This document shows, in pieces, positions 40,536 to 48,472 of a stretch of 64,000 bases of DNA (positions are counted from its first letter, which is position 1; each line of letters begins with the position of its first letter). The notes beneath the pieces were generated by a model. The model was not told the DNA's origin, ran no database searches, and saw only the letters and a program-made list of their open reading frames with translations. Made by a program: the position numbers and the translations under genes. Source of the DNA: Microlunatus soli (lineage in GTDB: Bacteria; Actinomycetota; Actinomycetes; Propionibacteriales; Propionibacteriaceae); assembly GCF_900105385.1 (NCBI RefSeq), contig NZ_LT629772.1:2976001-3040000 (forward strand). Direction: 5' to 3'.

Positions 40536-42163
40536 TCATCAGCAGCCGCCGTCGCAACGCCAAGGACGGTCGGGGCGACGGCCCGGAACGGGACATCGAG
40601 AGCGGTGATCAACGGTCCGGATCCACACCGCGCAAGGGCGTTCGTCCGCTTCGACCGACGACCCGCGGCTGGCTCGGCCGAGGCCGAGGCGGGTCGAGCT
40701 ACCTGCAGGCACCCGCCGAATGGCGGGGCACGACGGTCCAGGTCTGCGGGATGTGGCCGTACGCGGTCGGCACCGGCACCCCGATGGTCGGCGTACCGCT
40801 CGGCCGGCACGTGCACACCGGTGCCACCCTGTGCTGCGATCCGATCTCCTGGTTCCAGCGGGCGAAGTTGATCAGCAACCCGAGCGTCTTCGTACTCGGC
40901 AAGCCGGGTCTGGGCAAGTCGACGATCGTCCGTCGGATGGCGACCGGTCTGGCCGGGTACGGCGTCATGCCGCTGGTCCTCGGCGACCTCAAACCCGACT
41001 ACGTGGATCTGATCCGGGCGCTGGGCGGTCAGGTGATCTCGCTCGGTCGTGGCCGCGGACACCTCAACGTCCTCGACCCCGGCGAGGCCGGGCAGGCCGC
41101 CGACCGGTTGCACGCGGCCGGCCACGGGCGGGAAGCCGCGCAGGTGCTGGCCGATGCCCACGGCCGGCGGCAGACGATGGTTTCGGCGTTGTTGACGATC
41201 ATGCGGTCGGCGCCGCCGAGCGATCGTGAGGAGACGATCATCGACCGGGCGCTGAAAGTGCTGGACTCCAGACATGACGGCGTACCGGTGCTGGGTGACC
41301 TGTTGCGGGTCATCCGGGAAGGTCCCGACGAGGTCCGCGCGGTGGCGTTGGACCGTGGGGACGACAACCGATATCAGCAGATCACCGAGGAGTTGGAGGC
41401 GTCGCTGATCGGCCTGGTCGGTGGCGGCCGACTGGGTGAGACCTTTGCGGCGCCGACCACCAATCCGATGCGCCGGGACGCCCCGGTGGTCTACGACGTG
41501 TCGGCGATCGACGACTCGGAGATGGATCTGCAGGCGGCCACGCTGTTGGCCTGCTGGTCGGCGGGCTTCGGCACGGTCAACGTGGCCAACGCGCTCGCCG
41601 ATGCCGGCCTGGAGCCACGTCGGCACTACTTCGTGATCACCGACGAGTTGTGGCGGGCACTCCGCGCCGGACGCGGGATGGTCGACCGGGTCGACGGCCT
41701 GACCCGGCTGAATCGGCAACGCGGCGTCGGGATGGCGATGATCAGCCACACCATGAGCGACCTGCTGGCGTTGTCCTCGGAGGAGGATCGGATGAAGGCG
41801 CGAGGCTTCGTTGAACGTTCCGGGATGGTCATCTGCGGCGGCCTGCCGTCGGCCGAGATGCCGCAGCTGACCGCAGCCGTCCCGTTCTCCTCCGCCGAGC
41901 AGGACCTTCTGATCGGCTGGCAGGATCCGCCCGCCTGGGATCCGGCCAGTGGTCGCGAGGTCGACCCGCCGGGGCGCGGCAAGTTCCTGGTCAAGGTCGG
42001 CGGGCGGCCCGGCATCCCGGTCTCGGTCGAGCTGACCGACATCGAACGCTCGATCAACGACACCAACCGGCTCTGGCACGAACAGAGCAGGGTCGGTGCC
42101 CGCCGGGCCGTGGGGGAGCCCGACGGCACCGACACCGGGGCCGCAGCAGGAGGTGCGTCATGA
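40532..42163 (+). CDS. VirB4/TraC-like secretion ATPase
   Basis: 543 residues. The N-terminal 60 residues are basic and flexible. A P-loop 'VFVLGKPGLGKSTIVRRM' (Walker A ~123-131) is followed by 'MPLVLGDLKPDYVDLI' and Walker B 'HYFVITDELWRALRAG'. Then comes 'RQRGVGMAMISHTMSDLLAL', the conserved region after Walker B in VirB4. It should energise pilus assembly or substrate transport at the cytoplasmic face. It lacks the long N-terminal VirB4 domain, which the SCO6880 protein encoded just upstream probably supplies. Confidence 0.88.
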   Translation: MIISSRRRNAKDGRGDGPERDIESGDQRSGSTPRKGVRPLRPTTRGWLGRGRGGSSYLQAPAEWRGTTVQVCGMWPYAVGTGTPMVGVPLGRHVHTGATLCCDPISWFQRAKLISNPSVFVLGKPGLGKSTIVRRMATGLAGYGVMPLVLGDLKPDYVDLIRALGGQVISLGRGRGHLNVLDPGEAGQAADRLHAAGHGREAAQVLADAHGRRQTMVSALLTIMRSAPPSDREETIIDRALKVLDSRHDGVPVLGDLLRVIREGPDEVRAVALDRGDDNRYQQITEELEASLIGLVGGGRLGETFAAPTTNPMRRDAPVVYDVSAIDDSEMDLQAATLLACWSAGFGTVNVANALADAGLEPRRHYFVITDELWRALRAGRGMVDRVDGLTRLNRQRGVGMAMISHTMSDLLALSSEEDRMKARGFVERSGMVICGGLPSAEMPQLTAAVPFSSAEQDLLIGWQDPPAWDPASGREVDPPGRGKFLVKVGGRPGIPVSVELTDIERSINDTNRLWHEQSRVGARRAVGEPDGTDTGAAAGGAS

Positions 42164-43965
42164 GTCGGCCGAGCAACCGGCGGCGCGACCCCGGTGGCCT
42201 GTCCGGTGAGATGATCTTGGCGTTCGTCGGTCTCGGGCTACTCACCGCGATCGTCGGGATCTGCTACCTGGGCGTACGGGTCGGCAATCGGATCGACGGC
42301 GTCGACCCGGCCATCCCGGATGATCCGTTCGGTGTGTTCTTCGGGTTGATCCGCGGCGACGTCGGCTGGCCGGCGTCGGGCGACCTGGTGTTGATCGCGG
42401 CCGGGTTGTTGTTGATCATAATCGCGGCCGCCGGGTTCCTGCTCCGGCGGAGGCTGCACAAGCCACGGTCCCGGGTCGACCGGTCGGCCGGCTATCTCGG
42501 CCGTGGCGCCGACATCGCCGGCCTGAGCCGGCGCAGCGCCGAACGGAAGTCCGATCGGCTCGGGGTCGACGGGTCCCCGGGAGTGCCGATCGGGCGGACC
42601 GTCACCGGTGATCATGAGCTGGTCGGGTCCTGGGAGGACATGCACATCGACGTGTGGGGACCCCGGACCGGTAAAACGACCAGCCGGGCCATCCCGGCGA
42701 TTCTGGATGCGCCGGGCGCGGTCCTGGTCACCTCGAACAAGCGTGACGTGGTGGACGCGACTCGCGACGTCCGTGCCGCCGACGGTCCGGTGTGGGTGTT
42801 CGATCCGCAGCAGATCGCCGAGCAGGAACCGGACTGGTGGTGGGATCCGCTGAGCTACGTCACCGACGAGGTGCAGGCGGCTCGACTGGCCGGCCATTTC
42901 GCTGCTGGGTCACGAGAACCCGGCGCCAAGACCGACGCCTTCTTCGATCCCGCCGGGCAGGATCTGCTGGCCGGACTGCTGTTGGCAGCGGCCTGTGAAC
43001 GCAAGCCGATCACGCAGGTGTACAGCTGGGTCACCCGGCCGACCGACGAGACCCCGGTCGACATCCTTCGTGATCATGATTTCCCGCTGACCGCCGATCA
43101 GGTGTCCGGTGTGGTGACCGCTCCGGAACGCCAGCGCGGCGGGATCTACGGCACCGCCCAGCAGATGGCCGCTTGCCTGACCAACCGCAAGGTCGCCCGC
43201 TGGATCACCGCCGGCCCTGGCGATCAGCGGCGGGCGTTCGATCCCGGCGTCTTCGTCCGCTCCGGCGGAACGCTGTATTCGCTGTCCAAGGAGGGCAAGG
43301 GCACGGCCGGGCCGTTGGTGACCGCGCTGACCGTCGCGGTGGTCGAGGCCGCCGAGCAGTTGGCTACCCGATCACCGAACGGACGGCTACCGGTGCCACT
43401 GCTCGGCGTGCTGGACGAGGCGGCCAACGTGTGCCGCTGGAGCGATCTGCCCGACCTCTACAGCCACTACGGTTCCCGGGGCATCGTGCTGATGACGATC
43501 CTGCAGTCCTGGTCCCAGGGTGTCGACGTCTGGGGCGAGTCCGGGATGAAGAAGCTCTGGAGCGCGGCCAACATCAAGGTGTACGGCGGCGGCGTCGCCG
43601 AGGCGCAGTTCCTGGAGGACCTGTCCAAGATCGTCGGCGACTACGACCGGCTGTCCTCCTCGGCATCGGTGACCAAGGGGCAACGGACCGTCTCCCAGCA
43701 GCTGCAGCGGGAACGGATTCTGGACATCGCCGATCTTGCCTCGATGCCGCAGGGCCGGGCCCTGGTGATCGCCTCGGGATCGCGGCCGACACTGGTCCGG
43801 ACCGTGCCGTGGATGTCCGGCCCGTACGCGAGCAGGATCCGAGACTCGATCGCCGCTCACGGCCCACGCCGTACGACGCCGTCCGATCCTGAACCTGCCG
43901 AGGTCGAGCGCACCGACCTGCCGTCAGGAACACCGCAGCAAGATCAACAACCGCAAGGAGCTTGA
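42160..43965 (+). CDS. VirD4/TraG-type coupling protein
   Basis: 601 residues. Two N-terminal membrane helices (~18-38 and 76-97) precede a cytoplasmic motor domain with Walker A 'WGPRTGKTTS' (G167-T174). 'VLVTSNKRDVV' and 'VWVFDPQQIAEQEPDWWWDP' follow, then Walker B 'LLGVLDEAANVCRW', then the TraD/TraG C-terminal region ('LMTILQSWSQGVDVWG'). Coupling proteins deliver relaxase-bound DNA or proteins to the secretion channel. It overlaps the VirB4-like gene by 4 nt. Confidence 0.93.
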   Translation: MSRPSNRRRDPGGLSGEMILAFVGLGLLTAIVGICYLGVRVGNRIDGVDPAIPDDPFGVFFGLIRGDVGWPASGDLVLIAAGLLLIIIAAAGFLLRRRLHKPRSRVDRSAGYLGRGADIAGLSRRSAERKSDRLGVDGSPGVPIGRTVTGDHELVGSWEDMHIDVWGPRTGKTTSRAIPAILDAPGAVLVTSNKRDVVDATRDVRAADGPVWVFDPQQIAEQEPDWWWDPLSYVTDEVQAARLAGHFAAGSREPGAKTDAFFDPAGQDLLAGLLLAAACERKPITQVYSWVTRPTDETPVDILRDHDFPLTADQVSGVVTAPERQRGGIYGTAQQMAACLTNRKVARWITAGPGDQRRAFDPGVFVRSGGTLYSLSKEGKGTAGPLVTALTVAVVEAAEQLATRSPNGRLPVPLLGVLDEAANVCRWSDLPDLYSHYGSRGIVLMTILQSWSQGVDVWGESGMKKLWSAANIKVYGGGVAEAQFLEDLSKIVGDYDRLSSSASVTKGQRTVSQQLQRERILDIADLASMPQGRALVIASGSRPTLVRTVPWMSGPYASRIRDSIAAHGPRRTTPSDPEPAEVERTDLPSGTPQQDQQPQGA

Positions 43966-43970
43966 TCATC

Positions 43971-44423
43971 ATGACCGAATCGCTGTCCCAGCTGCTGCCC
44001 GAACCGGGACCGGAGCTGATCATCGACGACAACCTCGCTGTCGACGAAGAGCCCGAGGAGGAGATCGAGCTCCAGTTCGGCAGCGTGGACGAGTTCGTCC
44101 GGGACTACCTGCGACACATGTACAAACGCCGGATCGACGGCCGCAACCGGGTCTGGTCCGCCCGCTGGTGGGAGGTCGGCGAGGCGATCGTCCGGCTGGA
44201 GGCGTTGTGGCGCTCCTGGGAGTACCTGCGTCAGGACCCGTCCACCGGGATGAGTGTCTGGTGGCGCGACCATGCCGACTACCACCTGGCGATCCTGCTC
44301 TCCCCCGACGGCCCGTTCGCCGAGACCGCCGACGAACCGGAGAACACCAACCGCCGCGGAGATCCGCTGCCCTACCTGCCGCCCCCGGAGGGTCTGTTCG
44401 CCGACGTTCGGGACGCGGAGTGA
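43971..44423 (+). CDS. DUF4913 family protein
   Basis: 150 residues. An acidic N-terminus is followed by a conserved core 'FGSVDEFVRDYLRHMYKRRIDGRNRVWSARWWEVGEAIVRLEALWRSWEYLR' and 'SVWWRDHADYHLAILLSPDGPF', which fits DUF4913. These soluble proteins accompany VirD4-like genes in actinobacterial mobile elements and may be accessory to the coupling protein; their role is unknown. ATG 43971 is preferred to TTG 43962, which lies too close to the AAGGAG site at ~43955. It is the last gene of the rightward operon. Confidence 0.87.
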   Translation: MTESLSQLLPEPGPELIIDDNLAVDEEPEEEIELQFGSVDEFVRDYLRHMYKRRIDGRNRVWSARWWEVGEAIVRLEALWRSWEYLRQDPSTGMSVWWRDHADYHLAILLSPDGPFAETADEPENTNRRGDPLPYLPPPEGLFADVRDAE

Positions 44424-44462
44424 CGAAGACCTCGCGCCCGACGGATCGATCTTTCTGCGGGC

Positions 44463-44493
44463 TTGACTTCGAGCGCTCGAAGTTGTGCAGCAT
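44463..44493 (+). promoter_or_regulatory. MerR-type promoter with an 18-bp perfect palindrome
   Basis: The -35 TTGACT (44463-44468) and -10-like CAGCAT (44488-44493) are separated by 19 bp, the over-long spacing that MerR activators correct by DNA distortion. The spacer region carries a perfect palindrome, ACTTCGAGCGCTCGAAGT (44466-44483). The -10 ends 6 nt before the GTG at 44500, so the message is probably leaderless. Confidence 0.85.
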
Positions 44494-44499
44494 GGTCCC

Positions 44500-44964
44500 G
44501 TGACTGTTGTCGTGGGTTCCCGATCGTCGCTGACGATCCGCCAGATGGCCGACCGCTCGGGCTTCAGCGAGCACACGCTGCGCTACTACGAGGAGATCGG
44601 ACTGATCGGGCCGGTCGATCGCGACCCGTCCAGTGGGCACCGGCGATACTCGCCGGCACTCGCCGAACGGGTGGAGGCGCTCGGTTGTCTGCGGGCTACC
44701 GGGATGAGCATCGAGCAGCTGCGTTCCTACCTCACGGGACTGGCGGCCGGCAGGAAGGCTGCTCCGGCGATGACGGCTCCGTTCGCCGGGCACGCCGAGC
44801 ATCTGGAGTCCGAGATCGCGGCGCTCACGCTGCGGCTGGACTATGCCCGGGCCAAGGCTGACCTGTGGAGATCGCGGATGGACGACGACGCGGTCGGCGA
44901 ACAGGAGGCCGTCCGGGTCGCCGAGGAGCTGGCACATCGACTGAAGGGATCCGTGACGCCATGA
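44500..44964 (+). CDS. MerR-family regulator
   Basis: 154 residues. The MerR helix-turn-helix and wing lie at ~11-80 ('LTIRQMADRSGFSEHTLRYYEEIGLIGPVDRDPSSGHRRY'), followed by a coiled-coil dimerisation helix (~90-130). It has no Cys cluster like SoxR or CueR, so it probably senses an organic ligand. It lies immediately downstream of a palindromic 19-bp-spacer promoter and overlaps the SDR gene by ATGA. It therefore probably autoregulates the MerR-SDR operon. Confidence 0.93.
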   Translation: MTVVVGSRSSLTIRQMADRSGFSEHTLRYYEEIGLIGPVDRDPSSGHRRYSPALAERVEALGCLRATGMSIEQLRSYLTGLAAGRKAAPAMTAPFAGHAEHLESEIAALTLRLDYARAKADLWRSRMDDDAVGEQEAVRVAEELAHRLKGSVTP

Positions 44965-45881
44965 CGGAGCGGATCAAAACCCCGTTCGGCTTCTCCAGTA
45001 CGACCGACGAGGTGCTCGCCGGCGTGCACCTGAACGGGAAACGCGCCATTGTGACCGGCGGCTACGCCGGCCTCGGCTACGAGACGGCCCGGGCGCTCGC
45101 GGGCGCCGGGGCCTCGGTGACCATCGCCGGCCGCAAGCCGTCGGCCGTCGACTCGGCGGTCACCAAGATCATCGCGGCCACCGGCAATCCGACCGTCGAC
45201 GGCCTGGTCCTCGATCTCGCCGACCTCGATTCGGTCGCGACAGCCACCGCCGAGTGGGCGGGCCCCTTGGACATCTTGATCAACAATGCCGGCGTGATGG
45301 CGATCCCGAAGCTCACCCCCAGCAGGCAGGGCCATGAGCTGCAGTTCGCGGTGAACTTCCTCGGCCACTTCGCCCTGACGGTCGGCCTGCGGGACGCTCT
45401 CGCCGCGGCGCCGGACGCGCGGATCGTCAATCTGAGCTCGAATGCGCACCTCTACTCGCCGCCGGTCTTCGGCGATCTCGATTACAACTTCCGTGGTTAT
45501 CATCCTCTGGCGGCCTACGCCGAGGCCAAGGCCGCAATGGTGTTGTTCGCCGTCGAAGCCGATCGGCGATGGGCCGCGGACGGGATCCGCGCCAACGCCT
45601 GCAACCCCGGCGCCATTGCCACCGGACTGCAGCAGCACACCGGCGGCCTGCAGACACCGGTCGAGCGCCGCAAGACCGTCGAGCAGGGTGCCGCGACCTC
45701 GGTCCTGCTGGCGGCTTCGCCGCTGCTCAACGACATCGGCGGCCGATACTTCGAGGACGTCGCCGAGGCCGAGGTCCGTCATCGGGCGCCAGGCGGGTTC
45801 GGTACCGGTGTCGCCGCTTTCGCCCTTGATCATCGGTACTCCGAACTGCTCTTCGAGCTCGCACTCGAGTTGATCAACTAG
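44961..45881 (+). CDS. Short-chain dehydrogenase/reductase (retinol dehydrogenase/WWOX-like)
   Basis: 306 residues. After ~25 residues comes the cofactor motif 'AIVTGGYAGLGYETARAL', then 'DILINNAGVMAIPKLT', a Ser in 'RIVNLSSNAHLYSP' and the catalytic 'YAEAKAAMVLF'. The long N-terminus and 'GHELQFAVNFLGHFALT' are typical of the protochlorophyllide/retinol-dehydrogenase-like SDR group. The substrate is unknown; it is probably the compound sensed by the co-transcribed MerR. Confidence 0.9.
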   Translation: MTERIKTPFGFSSTTDEVLAGVHLNGKRAIVTGGYAGLGYETARALAGAGASVTIAGRKPSAVDSAVTKIIAATGNPTVDGLVLDLADLDSVATATAEWAGPLDILINNAGVMAIPKLTPSRQGHELQFAVNFLGHFALTVGLRDALAAAPDARIVNLSSNAHLYSPPVFGDLDYNFRGYHPLAAYAEAKAAMVLFAVEADRRWAADGIRANACNPGAIATGLQQHTGGLQTPVERRKTVEQGAATSVLLAASPLLNDIGGRYFEDVAEAEVRHRAPGGFGTGVAAFALDHRYSELLFELALELIN

Positions 45882-45888
45882 GAGTGCG

Positions 45889-46458
45889 CTACCGCGTACG
45901 TCCTCGACCGGTACGCGGCTGCTCGCGACGGTTCCGGTGGTCGGCGGCGTGCTGCGGCACGGATCGTTGCGCCCGCCGGCCGGACGAGACCGAGGTGCCG
46001 CGACCGGCCGCCGCATTTTTCCTGATCGCACTGGCCGGGGCGGCGTGACTGCGTTCGGCGCGGATCCGGGTCTCCGCCAATTGGCCACCGATGCCGTTGC
46101 CGGCCAGCCGCTCGGCCAACCGACGGGCCTGCGGGTCGGCCGATCCCTCCGGATGCGCGGCGCGGGCGGGCGGCCGTTCGGACCGGTCCAGGTCGGACGA
46201 CTCCGTACCGGATCGGCCGCCAACCCGATCGGCCCGCCGGCTTTCACGCCTCGCCCGCTGCTCGGCTCGGAGGCGCTCGTCGCTCGGCTGCTGTTGCCGC
46301 TGGTCGTTTCGGGCCGGTTGCCGGGTGTTCTGTTCGGCGCGTTCGCGTTGGGCTGCGCGCGCAGCAGATCGGTCGGCGAGCGTGCGCAGGATCCGTTCGG
46401 TCTCTCGTTGCAGCTCGTCGATCGGGCCGGGATCGGGTGGATCGTTGGGATCGGGCAT
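45889..46458 (-). CDS. Arg/Ala-rich hypothetical protein
   Basis: 189 residues, rich in Arg, Ala, Gln and Glu and probably mostly disordered. An N-terminal helix ('IDELQRETERILRTLADRSAARAAQRERAEQ') may form a coiled coil. It resembles no family I know. GAGGAG 9 nt before the ATG supports expression, and it follows the HTH gene by only 13 nt, so the two form an operon. Its basic character suggests nucleic-acid binding, which is only a guess. Confidence 0.6.
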   Translation of the reverse strand: MPDPNDPPDPGPIDELQRETERILRTLADRSAARAAQRERAEQNTRQPARNDQRQQQPSDERLRAEQRARRESRRADRVGGRSGTESSDLDRSERPPARAAHPEGSADPQARRLAERLAGNGIGGQLAETRIRAERSHAAPASAIRKNAAAGRGTSVSSGRRAQRSVPQHAADHRNRREQPRTGRGRTR

Positions 46459-46471
46459 CGGCTCTCACTCC

Positions 46472-46945
46472 TCAGGCGGAAGCCGGGCCCGCTCTCTCCG
46501 AAGTCGAACCCGAGCTCAGTTCGAGCTGGCGTGCGAGAACCATCCGGTAGGCGTCCTCGTCCAGCAGCCCGTCCCGGACAGCTTTGCGCATCTCGCTGTT
46601 GGGGTCGGCCGGGTTATCCACAGCTCGAACCGTCGGATCCGGCACCCAGCGAGCGAGCTCGTCGATCAGTTGGTCGCGATCCAGCTCCCCGGCAACGTAG
46701 CGCTGGGCGATCTCGTACGGACCGGCACCGGAGAATCCGGGTCGCAGATCGGCGACCTTGGCCGCCGACTTCAACGCCGAGCTGATCGATGGCTGGGTCA
46801 GCCCGAGGGCTCGCGCCAGATCGGTCTGGGTCATCCCGTCAGCAAGCCGCCGTAATCCGCGCAAGTAGTCCAGCCGGTCCAGGATGTGCCGGTGCCGCAA
46901 CTGCCGGACGCCGGACAGAACGGGATCGGGATAGGTCTCGGCCAC
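46472..46945 (-). CDS. Small HTH DNA-binding protein
   Basis: 157 residues from GTG 46945 (AGGGGG 9 nt upstream). A helix-turn-helix of Cro/Xre-like form is at ~35-65 ('GMTQTDLARALGLTQPSISSALKSA'). The rest includes 'FSGAGPYEIAQRYVAGELDRDQLIDELARWV' and 'NSEMRKAVRDGLLDEDAYRMVLAR', which resemble small helical repeats found in toxin/antitoxin-type or element-borne regulators. It is the first gene of a two-gene operon with the Arg-rich protein. The target is unknown. Confidence 0.75.
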   Translation of the reverse strand: MAETYPDPVLSGVRQLRHRHILDRLDYLRGLRRLADGMTQTDLARALGLTQPSISSALKSAAKVADLRPGFSGAGPYEIAQRYVAGELDRDQLIDELARWVPDPTVRAVDNPADPNSEMRKAVRDGLLDEDAYRMVLARQLELSSGSTSERAGPASA

Positions 46946-47108
46946 ACTGCATCGCCCCCTCTGCTGTTGGCCCCTCTGTTGTCGGCCGGGACGATCGGCT
47001 CGTGGCCGCATCTCGCGCTCCCAACGAGAGGGTCCGGACGGCGTCAACATAGCCAGTGGAGGGATCACCTTCGGACCTCTCGGGCGACAAATCTGCCGAC
47101 GACCCGGC

Positions 47109-47603
47109 TCAGCCGTGTTGTTCGCTGATCCGCACCCGGGCACCGATCGGCACCCCATCCAGTGCACCGGCGGGCACCTCGAGCAGTGCATCGACAGGTT
47201 GCGGGGAGATCCAGGTCGGACAATCCGATGCCTCGGCTCGCCCGCACGGTTTCAGCGTCCGGATCGCGACCACCGCGTCGTCGGAAATCCAGGCTGCGTC
47301 CAACGGCACCAGGGTGTCGGCCATCCACACCTTCTGCACCCGGCGCCCGGAGAAGTCGAACAGCATCCCGCTGCCGGCCGGCACCGTGGATCGTTCCGAC
47401 AAGCCCTGTTGCTGTTGGCGGCCGGTCCGCGCGACCTCGACCCGGAAGGACCGGCCGTCGACCGACACCTCTGCCTTGTCCAGGACGCCGATGCCACAGC
47501 CCGCCGTCGACAGCAGCACAACGACGGCGGTCGGCACGGCGAACACGGTTCCCATCCGGGGATGACGCGGCCGCGGGCCGGCACTGGAAGTCGTCATCGT
47601 CAC
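47109..47603 (-). CDS. DUF192 lipoprotein
   Basis: 164 residues. A lipoprotein-like signal ends in 'LLSTAGC' (~30-36). The DUF192 domain follows: 'VEVARTGRQQQQGLSERSTVPAGSGMLFDFSG', 'VWMADTLVPLDAAWISDD' and 'ALLEVPAGALDGVPIGARVRI'. This small beta-barrel family is widespread in bacteria and archaea and its function is unclear. The GTG at 47603 overlaps the stop of the DUF1990 gene (GTGA); ATG 47597 is the alternative start. Confidence 0.87.
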   Translation of the reverse strand: MTMTTSSAGPRPRHPRMGTVFAVPTAVVVLLSTAGCGIGVLDKAEVSVDGRSFRVEVARTGRQQQQGLSERSTVPAGSGMLFDFSGRRVQKVWMADTLVPLDAAWISDDAVVAIRTLKPCGRAEASDCPTWISPQPVDALLEVPAGALDGVPIGARVRISEQHG

Positions 47604-48154
47604 AACGCCCGCACGGTTCGCAGATAGCGGGTGTTGACGCGGGACTGCACGGCTCTGCTGATCGGGCCGCCGAGCCGCGCCAGCGGACTGGACAGCCGGG
47701 AGAAGGCGGTCAGCGAGAACCGTACGGAGTCGCCGTCCAGTCGCTCGACCAGGAATCGTTCCTCACCCCGCTCGGGATGACCGGGCAACGTCCCGTACGC
47801 AAACCCGACCGCGTCCGGCTCGTCGATCAGATAGACCACCCGGCAGCGGGTCCGGACCGGGAACGGGCCGAGCGCCAGAGTCGCGATCAGCACCACCTCG
47901 GGTTCGGCGCGCAGCGCCGACACCCGCATCTGCAGGCCGGCTGCGCTGTGCATCCGCCAGCCCAGCAGCGCCTCGGCGACCCGTACGAACCGGTCCTCGC
48001 CGGTTGGGTCAGGACCGAGGATCACCTCTCGACGCAGCTGCCGGTAGCCGGTCGGCAACGGGCCCGATCGGGTTGCCCCGACCTCCGGGTAGCTGAACGG
48101 CGCTCGGCTGAGTTCGGTCGCAGTCACCGGCGGCAGCAGCACCGGTGTCGTCAT
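47600..48154 (-). CDS. DUF1990 family protein
   Basis: 184 residues. The pattern 'FSYPEVGATRSGPLPTGYRQLRREVILG', 'FVRVAEALLGWRMHSAAGLQM' and 'FAYGTLPGHPERGEERFLVE' matches DUF1990, a START-like fold of unknown role found in actinobacteria and plants. GGAGAGGA upstream supports ATG 48154. It is translationally coupled to the DUF192 gene. A strong terminator separates it from tRNA-Ile. Confidence 0.87.
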   Translation of the reverse strand: MTTPVLLPPVTATELSRAPFSYPEVGATRSGPLPTGYRQLRREVILGPDPTGEDRFVRVAEALLGWRMHSAAGLQMRVSALRAEPEVVLIATLALGPFPVRTRCRVVYLIDEPDAVGFAYGTLPGHPERGEERFLVERLDGDSVRFSLTAFSRLSSPLARLGGPISRAVQSRVNTRYLRTVRAL

Positions 48155-48212
48155 CACGATCCTCTCCGATCGGCAGCGCAACGGTCGTCGACCAGTCTGC
48201 CGCACAGAAAGC

Positions 48213-48244
48213 AAAAACCCTTGGCAGCGTCATGCGACCAAGGG
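48213..48244 (-). terminator. Rho-independent terminator after tRNA-Ile
   Basis: On the minus strand the stem CCCTTGG/CCAAGGG (7 bp, 13-nt loop) is followed by TTTTT. It begins 7 nt after the tRNA 3' end. It would end the tRNA transcript before the DUF1990 gene. Confidence 0.9.
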
Positions 48245-48250
48245 ATGCGG

Positions 48251-48327
48251 TGGTGGGCCTAACTGGACTTGAACCAGTGACCTTTGCCTTATCAGGGCAA
48301 CGCTCTAACCGACTGAGCTATAGGCCC
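48251..48327 (-). tRNA. tRNA-Ile (anticodon GAU)
   Basis: 77 nt including a genome-encoded CCA. The acceptor stem GGGCCTA/TAGGCCC is perfect. The D-arm (GCTC/GAGC), anticodon stem TTGCC/GGCAA with loop CTGATAA, and T-arm ACTGG/CCAGT with TTCAAGT all fold. The discriminator base is A. It lies downstream of gyrA and DUF3566, the order usual in actinobacteria. Confidence 0.97.
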
Positions 48328-48421
48328 GCAAACGGTGGCGGTGGTCGGCCTCGGACTCGGTCCGTGCACGCCTCACGCCGAAGCGCAACGCTAGCCCATC
48401 AGGCGGCATCGTTCCAAATCG

Positions 48422-48454
48422 AAAGCCGCCGCCCCGCGTGAACGGAACGGCGGC
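48422..48454 (-). terminator. Terminator of the gyrA-DUF3566 transcript
   Basis: On the minus strand the stem GCCGCCG/CGGCGGC (7 bp, about 16-nt loop) is followed by TTT. It lies 19 nt after the DUF3566 stop and before the tRNA gene. Confidence 0.75.
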
Positions 48455-48472
48455 CGACGTCGATGCAAAAGA

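Noticed and set aside
48251-48327. tRNA-Ile as an integration site for the secretion-like locus
   Set aside because: No integrase gene and no duplicated tRNA 3' end was seen on the locus side, and the tRNA lies in its normal position downstream of gyrA.
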